In this document: in pieces, positions 11,199-23,152 of the stretch | Layout of the letters: each line of letters starts with the position of its first letter | How positions within the stretch are numbered: position 1 is the first letter of the stretch | Assembly: GCF_033568475.1 (NCBI RefSeq) | Contig: NC_133123.1 | Coordinates: forward strand, 6,558,501 to 6,622,500 | Reading direction: 5' to 3' | Length of the DNA stretch: 64,000 nt | Source of the DNA: Henckelia pumila | Taxonomy: Eukaryota > Streptophyta > Magnoliopsida > Lamiales > Gesneriaceae | Notes under the pieces: generated by a model | Told to the model about the DNA's origin: nothing | What the model saw: only the letters and a program-made list of their open reading frames with translations | The model's database searches: none | Program-made: the position numbers and the translations under genes

Positions 11199-11755
11199 TG
11201 ACTCCACAATATTATAACCAAACAATCAAATTTTACAAAAAAATAATTATTCAAATTTTTATATATTTAATATGAGTTTATAACAATCTAAAAAAAATCA
11301 AATTAACATACTCTCCTAAATGCAAACAAGCAAGATATTCTAAAAATTATTCTTGCAATCTTTCAATATTGTGTTATAGGAATCTCATTTTATTTATTAT
11401 ATTAATATTTTGTTTATCTACATAAATGAAGAGAGTAATATAGCACGAAAATAAAATCTATGTCCAAAATAATGAAACAAAAGACATTTAAAAAAACCTT
11501 CCATTAAAAATTTAAAAAATTTAAAAAAACACTACAAAAAATTTAACAGAATCTCGCCGTTCCATATTATTTTTAATTTATACATGTAATAACAAAAATC
11601 ATTTAAAAAAAACAGGAAAGAGAAAAAAAAAAAAAAAAAAAAAAAAACAAAAAAACAAAAGGCAGACAAGAGTAGGACGTGTCAATCAAAGAGCATGACA
11701 AATGTCAATTAAAGGGCATGGGGAGCTCCTTACCCGGAGTAGCATAGAAGCACCC
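10507..11755. mobile_element. Mutator-like non-autonomous element with 10-bp flanking repeats
   Basis: The ends GGGTGGTTCTATGCTACTC and the complement of GAGTAGCATAGAAGCACCC match at 18 of 19 positions. The similarity continues through GGAGCTCCCCATG and AATTGACAT to about 70 bp, then decays. The same 10 bp, CATATATGTA, flank both sides (10497-10506 and 11756-11765), fitting the 9-10 bp duplications of Mutator-like elements. The flank is nearly palindromic, so chance is not fully excluded. The 1249-bp interior is AT-rich, codes for nothing, and contains a TA-flanked hairpin element at 10957-11197. Confidence 0.75.
10957..11197. mobile_element. TA-flanked hairpin element, family 1, nested in the MULE-like element
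   Basis: A (TA)n tract at 10957-10970 and a long one at 11135-11197 flank a ~164-bp inverted repeat. Its arms include CCCCGACAACTAAAA and TTTTAGTTGTCGGGG. The right arm shares ACCGGATTTTAGT-GTCG with the hairpin at 62827-62982, so the two are related. Confidence 0.7.
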
Positions 11756-11765
11756 CATATATGTA

Positions 11766-12190
11766 TATGTCATACGCAAGTCGATTTCACGAGTCATATT
11801 CGTGATATGTATATCTTATCTATCTCACACATAAAAAAATATTATTTTTCATTATAAATACAGATCGAATCAATCAGTCTCACGAATATAAATCCAATAG
11901 ATCGTTTCACATATCATTTATTCTAATTAAATATTAGGTACCATACAATGGATATGTCAGTTCGATTTTAATAAATTTCGGTTTGGTTTTTCAAATGCCT
12001 AGTTTGAAAACCGAACCATTTTACTTTAATTTAGTTTTTTTGTATTGCAGTTTGGTTAATTCTATTCGGTTTGCACAAAAGTTCAATCAATAATTTTAAC
12101 TATTTCAATATATATATTACAATTTATTCAATATTTGGTGTTAAAACCTAAAAAACGTACGGAAAAATCAAAATTCAAAAAAATGAAACG
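11766..12190. other. Degenerate repeats, no gene
   Basis: About 11766-11930 resembles the GTGAGACGGTCTCAC MITE family (TTCACGAGTC, AGTCTCACGAATAT). About 11955-12090 is rich in TTCGGTTTGG and AAACCGAACC words, the kind found in hAT-like palindromic repeats. Neither has clean ends. Confidence 0.4.
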
Positions 12191-12193
12191 AAA

Positions 12194-12500
12194 TTATTGG
12201 GATGTAGTAAGGTATTTCCGTTGAAATGAATATAATATAGATGTAATTGGATAAGGCAGCAAGCTATCGCCTATCGCCCCAATCAAAGAAAGTGAATGAG
12301 CAATAATGTCAACTGTTCTAATATTATTAATAAAATGATATTTGAAAGAAAACTGGTTGGATGTAAAAGTGATATTATTAGTATTATAAATAAGATGATA
12401 AATAGGCTTCATAAATTCCACGGTCTATATCGACTCAAAAACTGTACCAAAGATATGTCGCTGTCCACGTCTTCGTCCTCTTGTCCTTGTCCCTAGATGC
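12194..12500 (-). pseudogene. Possible RNase H-like fragment (weak)
   Basis: A minus-strand frame of about 75 residues contains FSFKYHFIN and IIAHSLSLI. The spacing loosely recalls the C-terminal part of the RVT_3-type RNase H fold found in plant LINEs and related host genes (F-x-H-V-x-R-x-x-N-x-x-AH-x-L). Upstream in the same strand is an Arg/Gly-rich stretch. No catalytic residues are visible, so this could be chance. Confidence 0.2.
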
Positions 12501-12740
12501 CGCTTTCTCTGTACTTTCAAAAAAAAATATTTTTTATATATAAAAAAAATATTAAGTATTATTATGTTTGTTGAATTTATCCTTTTTTTGGGGGGTTTGT
12601 TGAGTATAAATTGTATAATCTTTTATGCAAAAGTAAATTTCCTTTTGTGCAATACTCATTGAACAACTCGTTTACTGTTTTTACTAAAAGGAGGTAGAAT
12701 AATGTTTTATGTAAAATTAAATTATTTTTTTTAAATAGAT

Positions 12741-12776
<36 letters not shown>

Positions 12777-15070
12777 TAAATCGAGGTTTAGGTAGTTAAT
12801 TACAATGTAGTAACTAGTAAGTAAAGTAAATATTTATTATTATTACAAGAGCACCTTATACTAGTTATATGAAGTCATAGTTTTTTTTTTTGTCAAAATC
12901 TCTTTTATCTTATTAAATTAATTTCATTTTTTTACTACATTATAATTGTTTGGTACAATCATTGCCTCTGATAAATAGAACGATCAAAATCTGGTGCTTA
13001 AAACGTGGTTTAAAATGATTTGAATTGCATTCTTATCATCGGTTATATAGTTTTTGGCAAACATAACAAGCACTTAATCCAGTGTGACTTATTAACGGAA
13101 GTTCTCCCTAAAAAATAAAAAACGGAAATAGGCTTGTGTTGGATATGATAACGAATTTTAAATTTTCAAATCGAGGTTGAACATGAAATCCTAAAAACCT
13201 TATATTTTTGTCTTTTGCAGAGGCTGGCAAGAAGATTCCATAAAGTTAGAACATATTCCGAAGCATAAAACAACTTTAAAAGAGAGAATAAAGCGGAAAT
13301 ATAGGAATAGTTAAATTTTATTTAATTTTGAATATTTAAGAACTCGTCATCGTTATCTCAATGTATATTCGGTAAACATTCAGATTATACTAACTTACAA
13401 ACTACGCTAATTAAATAAGCAACACATAATATACTCTTGTATAATTTCGAGAATTTCAACCATTTGTTTAACCAATACAAATTGTGACCCCGACTGTCAA
13501 TTCAACATTTTGAATGTTTCTAATTCAAAAGTATATTAATTGTCATCCTACGTAAGTTCAAAGATTCACCTATTTGAACTTTTTTTCTAAAAAAATAAAA
13601 ATAAATAAATATAGATCCATCAATGTCTACACCTTTATCGAAAGTTTTAATAATTTACATAGCTTCAAATATGTATAGATAAAATAAAAACTGTCCGAAC
13701 TCCGAACTGTAACTTTAGTTTTTTTTTAAAAAAACAATGGCTTCCATGGACAAAGATATATAGAAAGAGATGCAGCCAAATTTAAGAACCACATAAAAGC
13801 ATGTCTTAAAACTAAAGAAATTTCCACCATAGAATTTAGATTTTATTGATCTATTTTCTGTCTGAATCTTTATATTGACATTTCAAATTTCTTTTGGCTC
13901 GTTTTTTTCTTTGTCTTTTTTTAAAAATAAATAAATAAATTATATATCTACGCACATTATTATTTCAAAATTTCCTTTTACGTAACGCATATTTATCAAA
14001 ATTAAATGGTCTCTATCGCCACCAGAAATCGATCGTTAAATCAGTTTTGTCCTGGATTCTTCAATTGATATACCCATGTGAAGGAACACTAAAAAGATGG
14101 AGTAACCGTTACTCGTATTAGCCTGCACAGTTTATCGAAACCTAACAATAATCGAAAATTATATAAAATTAAACAACATATGATTCGACGATTTCTTCTG
14201 TATCTGGTACGTAAGTGTTTTTTTTTTTTTTTTTTTTGTCATGATAAGTAAAGAGCACGTGTGTATTCAAGAGTAATCAAGACCTTGCCACGGAGGAATC
14301 TTTGAGAAAATCCTGTAGTTCAAAATTTCAATTTAACTCCACAAAAATAGGGGAAAATATATACATCATTAGGTTACATTACCTTGTTACCCAAATATGT
14401 GGGGTTCACGTTAAGAAAAAAATTGAAATAATGGTGGTTATTAGATCTATCACGAGGATTAATGTCATCAAGAAACAAGAACTATATATACTAGCTAGTA
14501 CTTCACGTTCCTATTTTTTTCACTTTTATCGACTATATATAGATATAATTAATGTTAGAATCACATAAAATGTTATACATATGTGAAAAATGGATAATTT
14601 TATTTTAAGTTTAAAATGAAGATTTATCAATATTTGTGAGGTCCAGTGAAAAAATAGTAAATCACATGCAAATATATTGATAAATCTCTATTCGTAAATC
14701 TACAATGAGGTAATGCTTATACAAATAAGATCTAACTTATGGTGAAAACGAGGGATGGTAATGTAAGAGTGTGTGGATTGAGGTTCTTTTATTAATGAAT
14801 TTTAAAGAAAATATTTTAAATTCATTTAACTTGTCTAGCCGCATGACTTTGATCGATTGAATTTTAAGCACACCTACTCTCAATTATCATCTTATATTAG
14901 TACTTGTAATTAATTTTAAATGTGTTCAATACTGATGTCATATGAAGTTCAAATTTGAAATCAATTTTTTCCAGCAAAATTAATATTTTTCATCCATATA
15001 TGCAATCTAAAGGATTTCATGATATGAATATTTTGATAGTCCAAATATTCAACACCAGAAATAATAATTC
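12500..15070. other. AT-rich intergenic DNA without recognisable genes
   Basis: About 2.5 kb with homopolymer runs (for example T runs at 14217-14237), a (TA)n tract at 12747-12770 and only short chance frames. No transposon termini were recognised. Confidence 0.4.
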
Positions 15071-15073
15071 TGA

Positions 15074-15276
15074 GAGTAGGTTTCTTGTGAGACGGTCTCA
15101 CAGATCTTTATCCGTGAGTCAAGTCAACTTTTTCAATTTCTCATACTTACAATAAAAAAAATTCATATTTTTTTTTTACATAAATAGTAATATTTTTCAT
15201 AGGTGATCAGAATAAGATACTCGTCTAAAAAAATTGACACTTAAAACCGTTTCACGCGAGTTTTTATATACCCGTT
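15074..15276. mobile_element. MITE of the GTGAGACGGTCTCAC family
   Basis: The left end carries GAGTAGGTTTCTTGTGAGAC followed by GGTCTCAC. The right end carries ACCGTTTCACGCGAGTTTTT, a decayed inverted match. Shorter decayed relatives seem to lie near 11770, 18890, 33320, 34440 and 48270. No coding sequence is present. Confidence 0.55.
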
Positions 15277-16398
15277 GATATCATCCAAAAGAACATGCAC
15301 ATAATTAAATGGTAATTTTGGAAAATATCTTAACAGATGCATCTTTCTCATGACTGTTGAAAAACAATAAATGGTAGAGAAACTATTTCAATATATCGAA
15401 GGAATACACCAAAAGCACCCCTACAAAAAAATTCAAGAAGTTTTTATTTAAATTATTTTCAGGATGGAAAAACATTCGTATGTATTCAGATACATTATTG
15501 TAGCTTTGACGATATTTCGATCGAGAGAATTCAAATGTTCGTTCGATCGGTTAAGTTAGTTTGTCACCCTTTTTAATTAATTAATTAATTATGTTCCTCA
15601 TGAACTCAACAAAATAATTTATGGGAAATCTAGAAGAAATCTAATTGAATAATAACTTCTGATCACATATAAAATTTTAAATTCGACGCCTCGACACCTG
15701 ATTTAAAGCCATATGAGTTGTATTAATCAACCTTAAAACCTACCTAAGAATCTCCAGCAAAGTCCTACCTCCTAAGACACAACTGCCACGTGAACGATGG
15801 CAAAATTTTAAATTGCGAAAACTACATTTTTGATCGGCCATTTGCATATTTTTCATTTTTATTTGATCATCCGTACGTCAATTTACGATGTAATGATCAA
15901 CTAACTTAATTTCATATTTTTTTGGTTAATTTAAATCATTTTTAGTATTGGACGCGTCAATAATATTTGGGGTCACACAAGAAATTTCCAACGTCGTGTT
16001 ACTATTTCACGATATCATGTCAATATTTTTTCGAGATCACGTCAACACTATGATGAAAAAAACAAAAAATGAAAAAAAAAATGCAAGTTAGTGAACTAAA
16101 ACTAAAAATTTACCATAACATGATCGAAAAATGAAAAATAGACAAGTTATGGGGTTTGAAACATGACACTGTTCTCTTTTAAAATACATTATATATATCT
16201 ATTTGATTTAAAATTGAATGAAAGATTTGAAATACCTTCTATTCTAATTTGAAATCCTTGTATATCAATTCATTTGATTTAAAATTCTCAGCCAAATCCA
16301 AATCCTTCTCCCCTTTGGATCCAAAATACTTATTACCCGAACTAGTAACTTTGATGAATCTTATTTGGTTACTTTCAAAATTATTCTAAGTTAATTAG
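15277..16398. other. AT-rich intergenic DNA, nothing recognised
   Basis: No coding frame and no clear repeat ends. CACGTG occurs once near 15790, without a gene nearby. Confidence 0.35.
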
Positions 16399-16543
16399 GT
16401 AGTATTTGAGAGAGTTTTTAAAAAGCATTTCTCTAACTTTTTTTTAACAAAATTTCAAAATTTTGTTAAGAAAAAGTTGATAAGTGTTTTTTAAAAACTC
16501 TCACAAACACTATCGTAATAGCCACAAACACTATCGTAATAGC
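16399..16543. mobile_element. Foldback MITE, TTAACAAAATTTTGTTAA-centred family B, copy 1
   Basis: The arms GTAGTATTTGAGAGAGTTTT and AAAACTCTCACAAACACTA pair, and the middle holds AACAAAATTTCAAAATTTTG. The right end, CACAAACACTATCGTAATAG, is duplicated in tandem (16502-16522 and 16523-16543). Relatives lie at 23766, 23948 and 58231. Confidence 0.6.
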
Positions 16544-16679
16544 CCCATAATATGATGATTGTAAATTTTGCATTAGTTAGTTAGGAGTATATTTAAAAAA
16601 TCCAAATCTTAATTAAACATGCATCACATGCATGCTACAGTATCACTATAATAATGTTTTAAAAACATATATATTTGAG

Positions 16680-16860
16680 GACCCACCGAAATTATTTTAG
16701 TTGGTAGAGTGCTCGGCATGGTTTATGATCACTTAATTATCTAGTGGTTCCAGTTTTATTTTGTTAACTTTATTTGTAAATTGTAATCATCTGTCACTTT
16801 AAATGTCGGTGGCTTGGGACGAGCCGTTGCTCGTGTCGATTACATACAAAATAACTTAAT
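16680..16860 (+). mobile_element. Possible tRNA-derived SINE remnant
   Basis: TTAGTTGGTAGAGTGCTCGG resembles a tRNA-type A box region, and GTGGTTCCAG about 40 bp later resembles a B box (GGTTCGANTCC) with changes. The 3' part is unassigned. This is a weak call based on two short motifs. Confidence 0.3.
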
Positions 16861-16978
16861 TCAATTTAAGAATTAAGACGCATACTCTTTCTTTATCTTC
16901 TAAGTTTTGAGCATTAACTAAGCTATATATGAGTGATTTGGCCTGTGAGGTCTGGTGATCACATCAACTAATTTTTTA

Positions 16979-17304
16979 GAGAAATTGTTATTTTGATTCG
17001 GTATTTTTGTCACTTTATGATCATGGTCTTTTATGTTTTTAGATTTCTGTTTCATTCTTGTATGTTATGAGATTTTTGTAATTTTACTCATTTTTTTGTC
17101 GAAAATACTGTTGTGGCACTATACACATCAACGTTACGTCAACTCCACATCAGCGTTTCATTGATGTCACGTCAACGCCAAGTCATAAAAAGAAATAAAA
17201 TTGCCAAAAAATTAAAGAAAACAGATCGAAAATGAAATATGACAATATGAAGAACCGAAATCGTAAATAAACAAATAAACGAAACTAAAAAGATAATTTT
17301 CTCT
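16979..17304. mobile_element. Inverted-repeat MITE family A, copy 2
   Basis: Same layout as the copy at 1761: inverted ends with TTTGTCACTTTATGATCATG at the left, and a central ACATCAACGTTACGTCAACT cluster. More diverged than copies 1, 6 and 7. Confidence 0.65.
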
Positions 17305-17511
17305 ATTTTTTATATCAGGATACATCTCATGTTCGAGATATATCGAAATACTCGTGAGCTAGTTCGTATATGTCATTTTATATCGAAAAATCTTATATTT
17401 CTGTATATATAAAAAATTTTAAATTTTATACTGTTACCGTACCGTATCGTAATCTCTGGTATGCCAAAAACTCGATAAATTCGATATTTTTTATAGGGTA
17501 ACCTCGGTATA

Positions 17512-17829
17512 TGTTGGGTGCAATAATTATTCCTGCAGGGTAGAGCAATCGAACCATGACGCTTGTGCTGTTGTGCGGGTTAAAAGATTTGAGTTGCAAC
17601 AATACCAGCAGCTATTGCTTTTGGTAAAACGACAAAAGTTCGGTCTTAATTACAATTGGTATCAGAGCTAAGGTCATGAGTTCAATTCTCATTGATTGCA
17701 AGGAGTGCAATTATTGGGAGGGAGATTGTCGGTTGCACTTGGGCTGATGTGCAGATTAAAAGATTTGAGTTGCACCATTACCACCTGCAATAACTTTTGA
17801 TAAAGCGGCAAACACAAGATCCTACTGCA
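17512..17829 (+). mobile_element. TRIM (terminal-repeat retrotransposon in miniature)
   Basis: LTR1 is about 17512-17654 (starts TGTTGGGTGCAAT) and LTR2 starts at 17727 (TGTCGGTTGCACT). They share AGATTTGAGTTGCA and the following TACCA(G/C)C(A/T)GC(T/A)AT region. Between them are a primer-binding site TTGGTATCAGAGCTAAGG and a purine tract GGGAGGGAGA, with only about 72 bp in total and no coding sequence. LTR2 lacks about 35 bp present in LTR1. The flanks (CTCGGTAT and TACCAAAAATTCG) belong to a palindromic hAT-like repeat, so this is a nested insertion. Confidence 0.8.
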
Positions 17830-18109
17830 TACCAAAAATTCGATATTTTTTCCCACCCCTAGTCATATATCTTATGTTGTAGACCTATCAAAAAACTCGT
17901 GAACTTATTCCTAAATTGTTTTTCAATCATTATATTTCTATTATAGGTATAGTAGTATCACTTCGGTTTCATCGCAGTGAAGTGAACTGTTCGAGTTTGA
18001 ATCCAAAAACTCACGAATGCTAAACAAAAAGCCTGAAAAAAATCAACTGTAGCATTTACACCAGCGGCCAAATTAAATATTTTTACAATAATTCATCAAA
18101 CTGATACTA

Positions 18110-18240
18110 TCTATACTATATTATAAAGTTGTTCAAAAAAATATATATAATGTATTACAAAGAGAGAGCACGTTTTAGTAACTACTTTGATATGAGTACC
18201 TAAAAAGAAGGAGCACCTCTTAGTTGTTTGATTCAAAAAT
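18110..18240 (+). mobile_element. Helitron-like 5' terminus
   Basis: A|TCTATACTATATTATAAAG at 18110 matches the 5' end pattern of the Helitron at 2747-2988, with the expected A before TC. The motif AGCACGTTTTAGTAACTAC follows, typical of this family. No matching hairpin-CTAG 3' end was found downstream, so only the terminus is called. Confidence 0.45.
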
Positions 18241-18475
18241 AATCCAGAAACAAAATTGCTGCTAAAAATTATTATTTTTAAAAATTAATTATGACACGAA
18301 AAACCAAATAAAAACTTTTTAAAAAAATTATTATTTTTTAAAAAATAAATAAAACTGACATATTTTTCCACATGTTATAATCACACATACAACGTGTGTG
18401 CATCGTCCACTGGTACGTATAAAGTAAGACGCGACGTTGTTCGAACTCTAAGTTGAGTGAAATTGTAGCAATTTT

Positions 18476-18695
18476 TATTTTTTTGGTGACGTTGGAACCT
18501 GCAGCCGCTATCTTTGGTGTGCACTGGATAAACCACCGAAGTAACGCAATAGTCTGCAAACTACGTTAGTCAGGTAAACCACACTAGGCAAGCCCTGTGT
18601 GACAGACTAGTCCAAAAAGATGTTGGTAGGGGGAATCGAACTCCTGACCTCTTATCAAAAGTTCACCTACATCACCAACTTGAACATCCTTAGGA
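18476..18695 (-). mobile_element. tRNA-derived SINE-like element
   Basis: On the minus strand, AAGTTGGTGATGTAGGTGA (A-box position) is followed about 30 bp later by GGTCAGGAGTTCGATTCCC, a good B box (GTTCGATTCC). A unique body of about 130 bp follows and a T-rich tail lies near 18475 on the plus strand. The layout fits a pol III SINE. It is not a tRNA gene, as no cloverleaf can be formed. Confidence 0.55.
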
Positions 18696-19119
18696 GCGAA
18701 ATTGTAGCATATTATTATTAATAGGCAAAGAAAGAGGGATATCGATGCTGCGAATTTTTAGAACCACGTAAAATATATATGTGCTCACATCATACAAAAT
18801 ACCTACCATAAAATTAAATATTTTTTTTTGTTTTCTAAACATTTCATATTTTATTGAACTGTGTTCTGTATAAAGAAAAGTATATAGCGAAGTAACGTGA
18901 GACGGTTTCATTGAGTCATGGGAAGGAACAATTTAGTGAAAAAGATTTTTTATTTGGATTTTCCATGAAAATTCTTAATTTTCATATCATAAATATTATT
19001 TTTTATTGTTAAATTGGATAGAGTTGACACATCTTACGTAACTTTAGTAGCCTACATTTTAAATGTATTTTTACTTAAAGCTAGCTGAACATTGATAATT
19101 GGAATATTGGATTCATTGT

Positions 19120-19750
19120 TTTTAACACCACACTGGACCAGTCGGTTCGATCGTTTCGACAACGAAGTGGTCGCGAGTCTGGTTCGGAATACGCCTAAAA
19201 ACCGTTTGTACTATTAACTCTCTTGGAAATGGTCAAACCCGGTCAAATACTGGTTCGACCGGCCTTGAACCGGTGAACCGATTCAAAACCGGTTCGACCA
19301 TTTCACCTAATTTTTTTAAAAATTAATTTTTTAAAAGGATATAATTATTTCTTATTTTCCATAAAAATGTATTTCTTATATTTAAAATTTTAATTAATTT
19401 TGGTTATCTATAATGATTATTTTGTTTTAATTTTTTTAAAAAATTTTATTTTAGTAGAATTGGAGCTTATTTTTATTTAATTTTTGTTTATAAAATATAT
19501 AAATAATTAAATTTCATATTTTGATAATTTATATATATTTGTGTTTTAGATTTTAAACTTTGGTAAGAATTTATATTATTATTATTATTATATATATGTG
19601 CATATTTATGATTTTTCAATTTAAAATATATCAATTACTATATTATATAATATAACAATATTTCGATCCGATTATCCGATTGAACCGGTCCGACCGATTG
19701 AACTATTTTTTAAGAGTTTATTGGTTCCATTACTGACCCGATTATGAAAT
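19120..19750. repeat. ACCGGTTCGACC-rich palindromic repeat, hAT-like
   Basis: Both ends are rich in short palindromic words (GGTTCGATCG, GACCGGCCTTGAACCGGTGA on the left; AACCGGTCCGACCGATTGAA on the right) around an AT-rich core. Many plant hAT-like non-autonomous elements have such subterminal arrays. Clean termini and an 8-bp duplication were not found. Confidence 0.4.
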
Positions 19751-20323
19751 ATTGGTTGGATTGCTAAATAGATTGAATGAAATATCTTAAATATGAAATA
19801 GTTTTGGAAAACTCACGAGGTAAAAATAGTTTTGAAAATTACTGATTCTAAAATTTATGCATAAAGTCTGCGAAGACCGAGGAATTAATATGAAATTACG
19901 TAAATGGATTTTTTTTTAGGGAATTACATGGAAGTTGAAAGACTAATTGGAAAAATAAAATTACATTCAAACCATTCATGAGACAACTGAAATTGAAAAT
20001 GAACCCTACATATATAATTGGAACGGATGTATATTTATCTATTATTTTGTCAATCTACAATTAAAGATCTTAAGTCTTAACTACTTTCAACAATTTTTTA
20101 TCCTATTAAAATATTAATTAAATAAGGATAGAACTGAATTTTTTTTTTTAAATTTTAATTTCATTTTAACTTTCTTTGTCTATGTCCGTCAAACAAATTT
20201 CCTTGTATCCATATATGTGAAAATTAACACAAATATTCTAAATAAAAATGACTGATAAAGTATTTTTTATTTTAAAATTATTATTTTTAATATAATTATG
20301 GATCGAGTCAATCCGTTTCACGA

Positions 20324-20354
<31 letters not shown>

Positions 20355-21195
20355 ATCGTCGCAAAAAGAGTTATAACTAAAAAAAATATAATTACATATT
20401 AAATTGACTTAATTTTCGATAATATTAAATGACGTATGGTGCCATCTATATTGCAATAAAATTTTGTGGACATTAAATTAAATAATATAAAATATCACTG
20501 AAATCCTCCAAAAGATTAATCTAAATGCGTCATTATCTTGTATAACGTTATTAAGCCTTTTCACATTATTATAAATTTAATTAAAATATCTCGCCACACG
20601 ATCGACGTACAAACGCCAATTATAAAACTCCGGTGGGGTGGCGAGCAAGATGGGACCCAGTGGTGGTCTTTATTTCTTTCACTATTTATTTATTTATTTA
20701 TTATTTGAAATAACTCTCGCTATTAAATTTTATATATATATTGACCATATAAATTTATTATATCCCGCTTGAATATGATTCCCCGATTCGGGAAATTTCA
20801 AAAAAATTTCGACTTATTCTAAAATCCCAATAATATGGTAAATTCATTGTTCTCATATTGCAGAGTCGTTGAAAATCCAAATTCTGATTTTGCTCAAATG
20901 TAAATCCCTTATTGAAATTAAAATTCATTTTACTATAAAATTTTATATTTTTCAAAAGTATGTTACTATACATTTCGGGTGGGGGAATTTTATATTAATA
21001 TATATTAAATTTTATATTTTTCAAAAGAACGTAAAAAAAAAAGATTTCGCTTTATATTTTTTTAACAATTGCCTATACATTATGATCCTGGAAAATTTTG
21101 CTTATGAAGCTAGTTTTAGCTATGAAATTTTTCACCGACACCACTTTTTTTAACACGATTGTCACGTGTAAAGTATTTGTTCGAGGACAATTTTA
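19751..21195. other. AT-rich intergenic DNA, nothing recognised
   Basis: Contains a (TA)n tract at about 20324-20350 and a direct repeat around TTTTATATTTTTCAAAAG (20940 and 21008). No credible gene. Confidence 0.35.
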
Positions 21196-21785
21196 TAATC
21201 ATGATACAGTTAGAAAAACACTAGCAAACAATAGTTTCATAACTGGATTGGTGATTGAACCAGTTAATTTTAAAAAAAGTTTAATCGATCAAAATTTTTT
21301 AACCAGATAGTCAAATCGAAAAATCGTTTATATAATATAATGTAATGAATAATATACTTTGAATTTTAAAAACCCAAAAATGTATATAAATAGATCAAAA
21401 AATATATTTACCATGGCTTGAAAACTAAATAAATATATAAATATATTTAAAATATCAATTAGAGTTATACATTTTTTAAATAATAAATTAATTGATTTAA
21501 AAAAATCTATTATTACTAAAATAATATTTTAATGAAGTGCAAATTTCAAATAATCATGCACATATATATAACAAAAATATTAACTTTAAAGTTTTAAAAA
21601 ATAAAAAAATTAATTTTTTGAAAAAAAAATCAACCTATTTTTGATCGATTTTTTGGTTTTGATTGGTTCTGGCCGATTTGACCGTTAAAATAATTTTTCA
21701 GGTGTTCTCGACCGAACCTGTGACCGATTTCAAGTTGAACCGGCTAATCCGGCCCGATTTTAGAAACATCGGTTGAAATTTTGAT
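21196..21785. repeat. Second hAT-like palindromic repeat
   Basis: The left side has GATTGGTGATTGAACCAGTT and the right side GACCGATTTCAAGTTGAACC and GGCTAATCCGG. It is similar in word content to 19120-19750. Ends are not resolved. Confidence 0.35.
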
Positions 21786-22138
21786 ACACGTGACAATCAA
21801 TTTTGTAGAAGATTATTTCGACACCAATTCTAAAATTATATAATTGTTTAATGTATTTGAGTTTGGATATAGAGACTGAACATCCATTTATCTTTAATGT
21901 AAGTACCAGATCATATACGCTTAAAAAAAAAAAAAGTACCAGATCATATATTTATCTCTCACTCACGGGTTGAATGTTAATACAGTTTTTCAGTGATAAA
22001 GACAAGCACGTTTAATATAAAATCAATTTTTTTATTTGATATGAAAATGGCGGAGCGAAACGATTAATATACACACCTCAAAGTTTACTAAATACTTAAC
22101 GTGTCCTGAGTATAAAGAAGACACTTTTTCTCCCATCC

Positions 22139-22147
<9 letters not shown>

Positions 22148-22171
<24 letters not shown>

Positions 22172-22319
22172 GAGTTCTTTTATTGTGTCCAACACTACAT
22201 GCTCATTTTATGCCCACTTCATGCCCACTATGTACAATAGATGAGTTGACCGGTACAATAGATGAGTTGACTTGTACATGGTGGGCATGAAGTGGGCATA
22301 TAGTGTTGGGTACCATAAA

Positions 22320-22361
<42 letters not shown>
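22148..22361. mobile_element. TA-flanked hairpin element, family 2, copy 1
   Basis: (TA)n tracts at 22148-22171 and about 22325-22361 flank a 153-bp inverted repeat. The arms include TATGCCCACTTCATGCCCAC and GTGGGCATGAAGTGGGCATA. The loop segment ACAATAGATGAGTTGAC is present twice here but once in the sister copy at 35589. Confidence 0.8.
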
Positions 22362-22368
<7 letters not shown>

Positions 22369-22823
22369 TACGTATATACATATATCAAGTAACTTTCTGT
22401 TATATTTCCCAGTGGCGCACGTTTGACGTTACACACAATTGCCAGTGACAATAATAGAATATAATATTAATGTTTTTATATTTTTTTTGGGGAAAAAAAA
22501 TATAAAAAAAAAAGAGGATGAATTCCATAGCCTCAAATTAACGTGTGTAGCACACAGTCTGCAAGATGGTGTCACATTTCAAAGGAGTAACTGTCATGGG
22601 CCAACAAAGTTTATCTAATGTAATTGTGGGGACATTTTATACGATTATGGATCTTGGGACCATTTTCCCCAACATTAAATGACCCATTTGTTAGTACCTC
22701 AAAAAAGACACCAAAATATTTATTGCTGGACTGGAAATTTTTATTATTAAATGGGACCGATGGCTTCACGTTCCAAGATCCAAACTTTAGGTTTAGGATA
22801 TGTTTTTGAGTTTGAGGCTCAAT
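22362..22823. other. Intergenic, nothing recognised
   Basis: Short chance frames only. A-rich and T-rich runs lie near 22470-22515. Confidence 0.35.
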
Positions 22824-23152
22824 TGAAAATTGTTATTTTGATGTTGTTTGTTTGTCTTTTTGCAATTTTGGTCTTTTACGTTTTGATCAAATTTCATTTT
22901 TAGTTTGTTATTTTTGTTTGTTTTTTGTTTTTGTTTTTTTTCAATTTTAGTATTTTTTTTACTTGATCCTAACATGAACCAATACAATGCTGATGAGACG
23001 CTGATGTGTATAGTGTCACGTTAGTTTTTCTAACAAAAAAAGACTAAAATTATCAAAAATTAAAAAATTATAAGACTAAAAGTGAACTTTGATGACATAA
23101 TTGACCAAAATTGCAAAGTGATAATGACATGACCAAGATGCAGTTTTTCTTG
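22824..23152. mobile_element. Inverted-repeat MITE family A, copy 3
   Basis: Inverted ends (TTTTTGCAATTTTGGTC at left, complementary ACCAAAATTGCAAAGTG at right) and a central GATGAGACGCTGATGTG region. T-rich expansions have lengthened the left arm. Confidence 0.65.

Noticed and set aside
18600-18695. tRNA gene suggested by a B-box-like GTTCGATTCC
   Set aside because: No acceptor stem or cloverleaf can be formed; better explained as a SINE.
22203-22451. 82-codon frame with a Tyr-Ile run
   Set aside because: It is a translation through a (TA)n tract and a hairpin element.
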